Positions 1 through 7,120 of a stretch of 34,058 bases of DNA are shown here, piece by piece. Source of the DNA: Planctomycetota bacterium (lineage in GTDB: Bacteria; Planctomycetota; Planctomycetia; Pirellulales; Pirellulaceae); NCBI GenBank assembly GCA_963204965.1, contig CAUJKA010000469.1, forward strand, positions 1 to 34,058. Direction: 5' to 3'. Made by a program: the position numbers and the translations under genes. The notes under the pieces were generated by a model. It searched no databases and had not been told where the DNA came from. It was given only the letters and a program-made list of their open reading frames with translations. The stretch's first letter is position 1. Each line of letters starts with the position of its first letter.

Positions 1-1541
1 TGAAGCGATGGGGCGGTCCAAAACGGTGCAAGTGAGTTAGCGTTTTCAAGCTGTGGAAGAACGGAGCTTCCATACCCACTACCGGAAAGGTTGTTGTCTT
101 GAATGCTGCCCGGCAATCTAGGATTGTCATTTGTTGTCGAATTCGAACGCCCTGCTGCGTTTTGGCGGAGAGTAACAGCAGCAGGTGGAACTTTCTGGCG
201 GAAAGTAACTTCAACCGGTGGAACTGGACGGGAAACAACTGAGCTATCGACCATTCCGGTTGGTGCCTGCCAGACTCTGCCTTGCGCGAATACAGCAATT
301 GTCCCTACTGCCAACGTGACAACTGCCAATGATGTTACCAGCTTGAGCTTCTTAAAACGTCTTGAACGCGTTGGTGCGATTGCGGTTTCACGAAGCGGCT
401 CTTCAGGTTGAGTCAACAATCGCAAGCACTCCTGCCGAACATCTTCAGCCGTTTGAAACCTACTGTGTGGATCTTTCTGGAGCAGTCGATCAACCATCGA
501 TGCTGCCGCCGCGCTCACGTCGGGATTCACTTCGCGCACCGAGCGATGCTTTTCGTTGCAAATGCGATTGAGAATGGCCAGCGAACGATCCGCGCGAAAT
601 GGAGGTCGTCCAGTCAGTGCGAAATAGAGCACGCTGCCAAGGCCGAATAGATCACTTCGAGCACTTACCGATTCGCCGCGAGCCTGCTCGGGAGACATAT
701 AGTGTGGCGTTCCAGCGATGAAACCTGTGCGTGTCAGGCTGGCGTCATCCACTGCGCGAGCTAATCCGAAATCGGTAATCCACACTCGTTGTCCAGCCGC
801 GCTGACCAAGATGTTAGCCGGCTTCACATCGCGATGCACCAATCCCTGTTCGTGAGCCGCTTCGAGTGCTGCAGCCAACTGCGCTACCATCCGCAGCGCC
901 GATGTTGTATCGATTGGCCCCGATCTCATGACCCACTCTTGAAGCGAACAGCCGTCGACATACTGCATGACCAGATACGGCACCGGACCAGCGGACTCAA
1001 CGTGATAGATGGCCACGACATTATCATGCGCCACCGAAGCAGCGGCTTGTCCCTCGCGCGAGAACCTGCGACGAGCGGCTCCGTTCGATGCTAGAGTCGG
1101 CGACAGAACTTTGAGGGCGACGATGCGATCCAATTCGCAGTCGACTGCTTGAAGCACAATTCCAGTGCCTCCCGTACCAATGACTCGACGAATATCGTAG
1201 CGACCGATTGAGCCGATCATCTCTGGCTTAGAGCTCTTCGTCATCAGCCCGCATTGAGTCAGTGCTTCTTCTGCCGTTGGTCCATGCGGCTCATCAAATT
1301 CATCCAGAAAACTGTCATTCCCATCTGAACCGTCCAGACCCGCATTCTCTAAGCACACTGCCGCATCGCGCCACCAATCGGCGTTCGCGGATAGCTCGGT
1401 GATTCGACGCTGACAGTTCTCGCACTGATCAAGGTGAGCAACAACTTTGGCAGTCGTAGCTTCGTCCAAACGATCTTGCAATAGATCGGTGAGCGGTAAC
1501 TTGGCACAAGTTAGTTTCTTCTTAACAGCAATCCACTTCAT
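1..1541 (-). CDS. Serine/threonine protein kinase with N-terminal zinc-finger-like motif (C-terminus cut by window edge)
   Basis: The reading frame stays open from an ATG at 1541 to the window edge, giving 513 codons, so the C-terminus is missing. Around residues 36-45 there is an H-x3-C-x2-C motif (HLDQCENC) like that of zinc-binding anti-sigma factors. The kinase domain follows at roughly residues 112-380: a glycine-rich loop (GTGGTG near 119), a VALKVL lysine, the catalytic loop HRDVKPAN near 234 and DFG near 254, so all Hanks-type catalytic residues appear present. One hydrophobic segment (about 395-418) would anchor it in the membrane, with a Pro/Gln/Asn-rich region beyond it outside the cytoplasm. 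Its ATG overlaps the stop of the upstream sigma factor gene in an ATGA, so the two are translationally coupled. Kinase-sigma pairing is common in planctomycetes; that the kinase controls this sigma factor is an inference. The extracytoplasmic sensor part is incomplete. Confidence 0.93.
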   Translation of the reverse strand, partial: MKWIAVKKKLTCAKLPLTDLLQDRLDEATTAKVVAHLDQCENCQRRITELSANADWWRDAAVCLENAGLDGSDGNDSFLDEFDEPHGPTAEEALTQCGLMTKSSKPEMIGSIGRYDIRRVIGTGGTGIVLQAVDCELDRIVALKVLSPTLASNGAARRRFSREGQAAASVAHDNVVAIYHVESAGPVPYLVMQYVDGCSLQEWVMRSGPIDTTSALRMVAQLAAALEAAHEQGLVHRDVKPANILVSAAGQRVWITDFGLARAVDDASLTRTGFIAGTPHYMSPEQARGESVSARSDLFGLGSVLYFALTGRPPFRADRSLAILNRICNEKHRSVREVNPDVSAAAASMVDRLLQKDPHSRFQTAEDVRQECLRLLTQPEEPLRETAIAPTRSRRFKKLKLVTSLAVVTLAVGTIAVFAQGRVWQAPTGMVDSSVVSRPVPPVEVTFRQKVPPAAVTLRQNAAGRSNSTTNDNPRLPGSIQDNNLSGSGYGSSVLPQLENANSLAPFWTAPSL

Positions 1542-2179
1542 GCTGACTCCAATCGAGATAGAAGCTTGCGGACTTCGTCGGTATTTTCGAGCGATACCTC
1601 TTGGATGAGTTCTTTTAAGCGAGCCATGACGCGGCTACGAGCCACATAAACTGCGCCGACGGACAGCTTCAAGCCCTCTGCCACGGATTGGATCGAGTGG
1701 TTTTCAACTGCGGTCTGCCAAAATGCTGCCCATGTGTTCGGCTGGAACTCATGGCGAGCCTGCCGAGACATCGCCAGAAAAAAGTGGCGCTGCAGTTCGA
1801 CATTGAGCTCTCCGGTGTCAGTCGACTCGCGATTCGGTAGTTCAGCCAGTAATGCGGTCAGCTCGCTGTTCTGGCCGCTAAGCTCTCGAGATCGCAGCTT
1901 CGCCAGATATCGCAAACAGACATTTCTTCCCACCGCGTACAACCAAGTGCGGAAACGACCACGATCCGGAGCGACTTCGAAATTGCGAACCGCTTTAGAA
2001 ACCGCGATCAGCACTTCTTGGACCAACTCGCGTGCATCTGCGGGTTGCAAACCGAATCGCCGGCCTTGGCGATAGATAAACGGCTCGTACAAAGCAGCAA
2101 ACTCCCGCCACGCCTCGTGGTCCGAGATATCGCTTAGCCGAGCGATCAAGCTGATGCGAGTGTTAGGTGTGCCGATCAT
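1538..2179 (-). CDS. ECF-family RNA polymerase sigma factor (planctomycete type)
   Basis: A protein of about 213 residues with the layout of small sigma-70 family members. A region-2-like part contains HEAWREFAALYEPFIYRQGR and an ELVQEVLIAVSKAV helix followed by RFRTWLYAVGRNVC. A C-terminal region-4-like helix-turn-helix contains SIQSVAEGLKLSVGAVYVAR. The start at 2179 is chosen because GGAGG sits 5 bases upstream of this ATG; an in-frame TTG at 2206 and an ATG at 2189-2191 would add 9 or 4 residues but lack such a site. The gene ends inside the start codon of the kinase gene (ATGA). It presumably recruits RNA polymerase to stress or envelope genes; the target promoters are not known. No dedicated anti-sigma gene is visible, and the zinc-finger part of the adjoining kinase may serve that purpose (inference). 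Confidence 0.9.
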   Translation of the reverse strand: MIGTPNTRISLIARLSDISDHEAWREFAALYEPFIYRQGRRFGLQPADARELVQEVLIAVSKAVRNFEVAPDRGRFRTWLYAVGRNVCLRYLAKLRSRELSGQNSELTALLAELPNRESTDTGELNVELQRHFFLAMSRQARHEFQPNTWAAFWQTAVENHSIQSVAEGLKLSVGAVYVARSRVMARLKELIQEVSLENTDEVRKLLSRLESA

Positions 2180-2737
2180 CAATTCCTCCATGAGTGACTG
2201 TCGCAAACGGCCGGGATCTTACACGCTTTCAGAGAAATTCTAGCAGAATTTGCAAAGCAGTTCTTAAAGAGCCCAAATAGCCAGCATTCCGATAGCCCTA
2301 CCAACCCGCTGTGTTAACTTGCCCGGGAGGGTACGATTCTTGAACTCTCCCGCGCGCTGTAGCTGACCACTTGAGTTTGGCTAATTCGCGGGAGAGTCGC
2401 TTGGCGAGGCCCGCGAGCCAAAGCGGTGAGGGTCAAAATGGGCGGACCAAAGTTAGCGACTCATAATCGTCCGTCCAACAAGGCAAACACATGTTCGCGA
2501 TTTGGGCCTCGGTTGAAACTCATTTGCACCCATATCGCTCTCCTCGCAAGAACACACTTGCGACCCTCCGAGGAAACGGTCAAGCGGAATTAGCAGCCCA
2601 CTTACCTGGCTCAAGTATCGGGTTGCTAAAAGTGGTCGCGTTTGCCGCAGGCCCCTCACTGACGCTGCCAGCGGGGACGCCCGCCCACCGGTGCCCGGGC
2701 ATTCAGCCGGTTGATGATGCAAGCTAGACCGAGAGAG
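2180..2737. other. Non-coding gap between the sigma factor and the peptidase gene
   Basis: About 560 bases with no convincing gene. It should hold the promoter of the sigma/kinase pair (minus strand, just right of 2180) and the 3' end region of the peptidase gene (stop at 2738). Short open frames at 2453-2727 on both strands have no recognisable motifs or ribosome binding sites. An 11-bp inverted repeat at 2344-2397 is listed separately. The stretch 2640-2710 is GC-rich compared with its surroundings, but I cannot assign it. Confidence 0.6.
2344..2397. repeat. Inverted repeat ACTCTCCCGCG / CGCGGGAGAGT
   Basis: Perfect 11-bp arms at 2344-2354 and 2387-2397 with a 32-base loop. The arm resembles the arm of the larger inverted repeat at 17746-17813 (shared ACTCTC followed by CGCG), which suggests a dispersed hairpin family rather than a gene-specific terminator. 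There is no T-run after either arm. Confidence 0.55.
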
Positions 2738-4573
2738 TTAGTACTGCATTCGAAGCGTCCAGTCTCCCAGAATGCTCCAGAAGTAGGTTCGGTTTCTTGA
2801 AGCCACGCTACCAGCTAGTTTTGAATTGGCGGATTCAATTCGGAAGTACTCCTTGAGGATATCGCCAAAGTTACCTTGCGTTGGTGTGAATACATCGCCA
2901 AAACCAGTCGGTATATCGAAATAGACTTTTGCTCGCCCAATCAATGCGAGACCATTCCCGTAATACATCAAGCACTCTGCGATTTGTGTGTGATTGCTAT
3001 AGCCTTCGACGTTATAAGGAAACTTAGCGGCCCCAAGCGGGCACATTGCTTCACACCCACCATGAACGTAGAAAGTTGGGCCAACACTGGCGAGCTTACC
3101 GTTGCTCCACATAGTTCGTAGAAGCGAGAAATGAATTTTGTCACGGACACTCTTGTCATTGTAAGTTGGAACGAACTGACCAGATGATGCCTTCCAGTGC
3201 CAATAATTGCCACCGGTGCGCAGGTCGAGTTCGGATTGTTGATAACCTGGAATCAACACGGAACAGCTTGCATCGCTATGTGCGCTGACACCTTTGACTA
3301 ACGCCGGCGCTTGAAGAAACTCTGCAAAGCTAACTGCCGTGGACTGAGGGAATCTGACTATTTTGGCACCCAACTGTTTGCTTGTTGAAGCAAAGTAAGT
3401 TGGTGATGGAGTTTGTAGATCGGTTGTTAGCAACGCGACTCGTCTTGCATCGACTGGGGTCTGACCGCTGCGATGCGAGAAGTTTCTATCGAAATAATCT
3501 CGTAAGAGACGAAGCTCAAAGGCCGCATCCCGAAAAAACTGCCTTTCCGGCGACCCTTTTGCAACTTCCGTCGCTTTGGGCTTGCCTGAATCATCTAAAT
3601 GATCGGCCGGTAAGTTAACGGCGACATGAAGTGCATTGATCCGCGACACCATGATGTCAGGAGTAGCCAACGGATTCGGTAGCTTCGCATCGATTCCGCC
3701 AACTTCGGGTACCAGCATTTGGTTAGAAGCACGAAAACGTACCTTGCCGTCGGGTAACCGCTCATACTGGTATTTAGAGTCGTTGATGAAGAAGAAATCA
3801 GAATAGGTGATCGTAGTCAACGAGAAGCGGCTAGTTTCAAACGGTTGGGAGAAATCAGGCCATGCTTTGGTTTCTGGAGCTACCTCAGGCATAACAGTGA
3901 TCGACTCAATATTTGTTGGACCTTCACAGTAGATCTCTTCCCAATTACCATCCAGGTCGCAAAGTACCACATCGGATCGTTTAGCAATTAGCTCAGGCTT
4001 GATCGAAAGAAACTCCGCAGTCGGATGGCCCTTCTTGTTAAACGTTTCATCTCCAAAGCTCACCGCCCGATCGTTGCGTTTCCAGATCCAACGGCGAACG
4101 AGCATTGCTTCAGGGAAAGAGCCGACCAGAACAGCTCCTGCGAACTGCGGAAATTGATTCCTCAGTCTCTTGAATAATCGGCGCATAGCCAGAACGCTTA
4201 GCCCATCCTGGTGTCGGTCACTAGCATGAATCTTGGCATCAATCACCACTGCATGCCATCCGTCTTCGTCAAGCTGTCTTTCGTAGTGCTGCAGTGACTG
4301 TAAGAGTCGATTCTGGTCATCGTTCACGGTTCTATCATTGGTCATCAATCGAGATTCGACGATGACTAGCAAAAGCTTCGCATTCGCCTCAACCGTAAGG
4401 CATTTACTCGGAGCAGATAGGAACTTAAGCGACTCGACTTCTGCGATTCCATCTGAATTCATGTCGTAGTTTGTGAACTCATTGGCAATCTCCGCCAACC
4501 CTTGAGCGTGAACTTCCATTGAAAAAAGTAAGAACGTGCTCGCAAGAAAAACAGGTATCGTTTGACGAATCAT
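2738..4573 (-). CDS. Secreted C25/gingipain-like (caspase-fold) cysteine peptidase candidate
   Basis: 611 residues from the ATG at 4573, chosen because it begins directly with a signal peptide (residues 1-24, hydrophobic core ending VHAQ) and has GGTGG upstream; an ATG at 4615 would put 14 extra residues in front. An EF-hand or dockerin-like calcium loop, DMNSDGIAEVE, lies at 37-47. Marks of family C25 are seen in order: a strand and glycine turn AGAVLVGSFPEA (145-156), PDIMVSRI (305-312) in the place of the usual xGRI, a histidine after a hydrophobic strand (H432 in VKGVSAHSDAS), a cysteine after another strand (HGGCEAM, C507), GNGLALIGRAK (539-549), and a closing ILGDWTLRM (601-609). The dyad would be H432 and C507 by analogy. 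Divergent from the phosphoesterase gene; the two share a gap of about 180 bases. It could also be an inactive C25-fold protein. Confidence 0.65.
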   Translation of the reverse strand: MIRQTIPVFLASTFLLFSMEVHAQGLAEIANEFTNYDMNSDGIAEVESLKFLSAPSKCLTVEANAKLLLVIVESRLMTNDRTVNDDQNRLLQSLQHYERQLDEDGWHAVVIDAKIHASDRHQDGLSVLAMRRLFKRLRNQFPQFAGAVLVGSFPEAMLVRRWIWKRNDRAVSFGDETFNKKGHPTAEFLSIKPELIAKRSDVVLCDLDGNWEEIYCEGPTNIESITVMPEVAPETKAWPDFSQPFETSRFSLTTITYSDFFFINDSKYQYERLPDGKVRFRASNQMLVPEVGGIDAKLPNPLATPDIMVSRINALHVAVNLPADHLDDSGKPKATEVAKGSPERQFFRDAAFELRLLRDYFDRNFSHRSGQTPVDARRVALLTTDLQTPSPTYFASTSKQLGAKIVRFPQSTAVSFAEFLQAPALVKGVSAHSDASCSVLIPGYQQSELDLRTGGNYWHWKASSGQFVPTYNDKSVRDKIHFSLLRTMWSNGKLASVGPTFYVHGGCEAMCPLGAAKFPYNVEGYSNHTQIAECLMYYGNGLALIGRAKVYFDIPTGFGDVFTPTQGNFGDILKEYFRIESANSKLAGSVASRNRTYFWSILGDWTLRMQY

Positions 4574-4754
4574 GAATACGCACCACCGAAGCGGGGGCAG
4601 GCAAATCTCATGCAAACCAACGGCTGGTCCGGAAATAGTTGCCGATTATCAACAGTGTAAACGGAGCTTACTATACTAACCAAATCTTGTCTTGGGATTG
4701 GTCAAGCATTTCAAATTCAAAGCGATCCCGAAAAAGAAGTAGGGCATTACTACA

Positions 4755-6008
4755 ATGAAACGTCGATCATTCGTTGCGACCGCGGGCCTAGTTGGACTTT
4801 CTCCAATGGCCACTTCGCAAGATTACTCCGATTACACGAAAGATCCCCGTCCAGATGTTGCCGAGGGAGCTTGGACAGCAGGCGGACCCGATGGGCCAGT
4901 TTTTGCTGGAAGTCCTGTTGTCAGTGGTCCTGCTGCAGAAGACATTTGCATACTTCAACCCGTACAGCGACTTGCTACAGGATATCTGGAATATGCAGTC
5001 GAGGGCGGCCCGTGGCAACGGGTGGATAGCGATAATGTCGGGCTAGCACCGCTAGCGGAACATGTCTTGAAGTTCAGGCTCCCGCCACTGCCACCGGGAA
5101 AATGGATTCGTCACCGTGTTGTGGCGAGAACAGCCGGCTGGATAAAGGTCCGACAATTCTATCATGGTGAGTTTAAAGTTGGCGAAGCTCAGACCAGTGA
5201 GGTGAGCCGATTTCGAACCTTAGATCACGGGGCGCAAAAAACATTGTTCGTGGTATGGAACGACACGCATGAGAACTCGGAAACGTTGAAAGATCTGAAT
5301 CTTCTAACGAATGATTACAAGCCCGACTTCATGCTTTGGAATGGTGATCAATCTAACGACGTGCATTTTGAAAATCAGATGGCTGGGCAATTCTTGTCTC
5401 CAGGGGGACTAGCAATTGCGGACAAATGGCCACTTGCCTTTGTCCGAGGCAATCACGATTGCCGCGGACCTGCTGCGAGATCCTTGGTAGACTTTACGGG
5501 AACACCGGGTGACAGATTCTATTACGGGTTTCGAAGCGGCCCTGTCGCCGCAATTGTGTTAGATACTGGCGAGGACAAACCGGATGACAGTCCCTATTTA
5601 AGCGGAATGGGAACATTCCAGAAGATGGCTAGAGAGCAAGCAGCTTGGCTTAATGAGTTTGTCAAAACTGATTGGTTCCGTGAAGCGCCTCACAAGATCT
5701 TATTTTGCCACATACCTCTATGGTTTGATCACCCAAGGATACCTGGAAGTAAATCTAATGTTGCCAGCAATATCAGAGACCTATGCGGCCCAACTCTCGT
5801 TGAAGCAGGAGTCAAACTGGTTATTTCGGGACATACACACGATTTTTTGTGGATGCCAAAGAAAGAAGGTCAACCGATCTCTCAGCTAGTCGGTGGTGCG
5901 CCAAATCCAAAGCTCGCGACTTGGATCTTTGCCGAAGCAACTTCGGACGCATTGCACTTAAGAATGAGCAAATTGGACGGTACCATCATTACTGACGTAA
6001 CGATCTAG
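4755..6008 (+). CDS. Tat-exported metallophosphoesterase (purple acid phosphatase-like)
   Basis: 417 residues. The N-terminus MKRRSFVATAGLVGLSP looks like a short twin-arginine signal. Residues about 50-155 are beta-rich, resembling the N-terminal Ig-like domain of purple acid phosphatases and alkaline phosphatase D relatives. The metallophosphoesterase core then shows all metal ligands: D170 and H172 (NDTHE), D198 (NGDQ), N233-H234 (RGNHD), H319 (CHIP), and H360 and H362 (SGHTH). It should therefore hydrolyse a phosphate ester outside the cytoplasm; the substrate is not readable. The ribosome binding site is weak (AGTAGGG, 9 bases upstream). It is divergent from the peptidase gene, and the next gene downstream lies 580 bases away on the other strand, so it is probably monocistronic. 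Confidence 0.9.
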   Translation: MKRRSFVATAGLVGLSPMATSQDYSDYTKDPRPDVAEGAWTAGGPDGPVFAGSPVVSGPAAEDICILQPVQRLATGYLEYAVEGGPWQRVDSDNVGLAPLAEHVLKFRLPPLPPGKWIRHRVVARTAGWIKVRQFYHGEFKVGEAQTSEVSRFRTLDHGAQKTLFVVWNDTHENSETLKDLNLLTNDYKPDFMLWNGDQSNDVHFENQMAGQFLSPGGLAIADKWPLAFVRGNHDCRGPAARSLVDFTGTPGDRFYYGFRSGPVAAIVLDTGEDKPDDSPYLSGMGTFQKMAREQAAWLNEFVKTDWFREAPHKILFCHIPLWFDHPRIPGSKSNVASNIRDLCGPTLVEAGVKLVISGHTHDFLWMPKKEGQPISQLVGGAPNPKLATWIFAEATSDALHLRMSKLDGTIITDVTI

Positions 6009-6092
6009 GGACGGATGCTGTTTGCCTTTGTCACGGGAATGTGGATCCTTACTGGGCCAACAATAATGCTTCGCGAGGGTGACTAAAAAATC

Positions 6093-6144
6093 AGCCGGGT
6101 AGAATTAGAAATCGTTTGCCCCACGAATTCAACTCCACCCGGCT
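6093..6144. repeat. Imperfect hairpin downstream of the phosphoesterase gene
   Basis: AGCCGGGT (6093-6100) pairs with ACCCGGCT (6137-6144), and an inner AATT (6103-6106) can pair with AATT (6125-6128). It lies 85 bases after the phosphoesterase stop. It may serve as a transcript end, but there is no T-run on the plus strand. Confidence 0.4.
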
Positions 6145-6145
6145 T

Positions 6146-6200
6146 ACCCTTGCAAGAGCTGAGGTTTCCCTCAACATTAATAGCGAGAAACGCTCCATAA
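6146..6200 (+). repeat. Diverged direct repeat, copy 1
   Basis: This 55-base block aligns without gaps to 6372-6426. About 36 of 55 bases agree, including the first 6 and 19 of the last 23 (TAATxGCGAGxAACGCT core). Origin unknown. Confidence 0.4.
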
Positions 6201-6371
6201 TACCGCAGTCAGTATACGGGAAGATCCTCAATAATCTTGGTGTCTGACATGTGCGCATTAATTTAGATTTGCGGTTGATTATCCCCCGTAGAGTCTTGGC
6301 GGGAATCGAAATCGCTAACTTTCGACTATTATTGGAAGTTGCTAAATAAATCAAACACAAAGTGCCAATCC

Positions 6372-6426
6372 ACCCTTACTAGGATTGAGACGGCATCCTT
6401 CCTTAATGGCGAGCAACGCTTCCTAA
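6372..6426 (+). repeat. Diverged direct repeat, copy 2
   Basis: Partner of the block at 6146-6200, 226 bases further on. The strongest conservation is at the right end. It contains GGATTGAGAC, which looks superficially like the end of a CRISPR repeat, but no array exists here. Confidence 0.4.
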
Positions 6427-6512
6427 GATCACAGGCAAAATCACGGGGCTACGCGCTGCGCATCGGTATTGCATTAACAATCATTTGCGGGACGGAAGAC
6501 ACCCTAAAGCTT

Positions 6513-6537
6513 CCGCAGTGCCGTGCCATCACTGCGG
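6513..6537 (-). terminator. Possible terminator hairpin of the efflux operon
   Basis: Perfect 8-bp arms CCGCAGTG (6513-6520) and CACTGCGG (6530-6537) with a 9-base loop, starting 53 bases past the thioesterase stop on the minus strand. The following minus-strand bases (AAGCTTTAGG) give only a weak T-run, so an intrinsic terminator is likely but not certain. Confidence 0.45.
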
Positions 6538-6590
6538 ATTTGGAACGAGGCGTAGATCAAGCCCTTGAACGAGAAACAAAACAGCGATAG

Positions 6591-7061
6591 CTACCAGCGA
6601 TGATAGGCTGGGTGATCTTCGCGGACGGATACAAAGATCCCGCGGCACTTGGCGGTGACTACTCCAGACGCAGAGATTGTGCCTTCGGTCACAGCCTTGC
6701 GATTACTCGACTCAACGACCCAAGCTTGTAGCTCAAGCAATTCACTTGACGGGGTCGGCTTCAATAACTCAATCTTGTATTCCGCTGTGACAGTGCACGG
6801 CGGCGAGGCCAGATCACTCTTTAGCATCAGATGGTAGCAAGCCATCCAGTTGCAGTGGCAGTCCAGCAGCGTCCCGATAATCCCGCCGTTAAGCACACCT
6901 GGAAACGCCTCGTGATAGAGTCCTGGTCTGAACTTCGCGCGGATCTGTTGACCATCGACGAAACTCTTCAACTGAAGCCCTTGAGGATTCGCTGGACCAC
7001 ACCCAAAGCAGACCAAATTAGGCGCGTACTGGTCCTGCAAGCTTCTATTCGGATCAAGCAT
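6591..7061 (-). CDS. PaaI-family acyl-CoA thioesterase (hotdog fold)
   Basis: 156 residues, the usual length for a single hotdog domain. CFGCGPANPQGLQLK (residues 18-32) is the N-terminal signature of PaaI-type thioesterases, and GVLNGGIIGTLLDCHCNW (55-72) corresponds to the HGG-type active-site helix in which Asn replaces His (NGG). TVTAEYKIELLKPTP (90-104) is the next conserved strand. It should hydrolyse acyl- or aryl-CoA thioesters in the cytoplasm; the substrate is unknown. The gene starts 59 bases after the RND permease stop on the same strand, with GAGAG upstream of the ATG, so it is probably the last gene of that operon. Its link to efflux or sulfur chemistry is not obvious; it may be co-transcribed only. 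Confidence 0.85.
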   Translation of the reverse strand: MLDPNRSLQDQYAPNLVCFGCGPANPQGLQLKSFVDGQQIRAKFRPGLYHEAFPGVLNGGIIGTLLDCHCNWMACYHLMLKSDLASPPCTVTAEYKIELLKPTPSSELLELQAWVVESSNRKAVTEGTISASGVVTAKCRGIFVSVREDHPAYHRW

Positions 7062-7120
7062 GTCAACACTCTCACAAAATCAAACCACGTTTCGCAGCGA
7101 ACGACTATGGTAGATTCTAA

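Larger units (their letters stand above)
6009..6590. other. Non-coding gap between convergent genes
   Basis: About 580 bases between the ends of two convergent genes. It holds an imperfect hairpin (6093-6144), two copies of a diverged 55-base direct repeat (6146-6200 and 6372-6426) and a perfect 8-bp hairpin near the end of the thioesterase gene (6513-6537). Small open frames here (for instance 6339-6590 plus) show no family signature. Confidence 0.6.

Noticed and set aside
2453..2727. Small open frames on both strands in the gap before the peptidase gene
   Set aside because: No ribosome binding sites, no recognisable motifs, and they overlap each other on opposite strands.
6372..6426. CRISPR-like repeat end (GGATTGAGAC)
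   Set aside because: Only two strongly diverged copies 226 bases apart, no regular spacers and no cas genes in the window.
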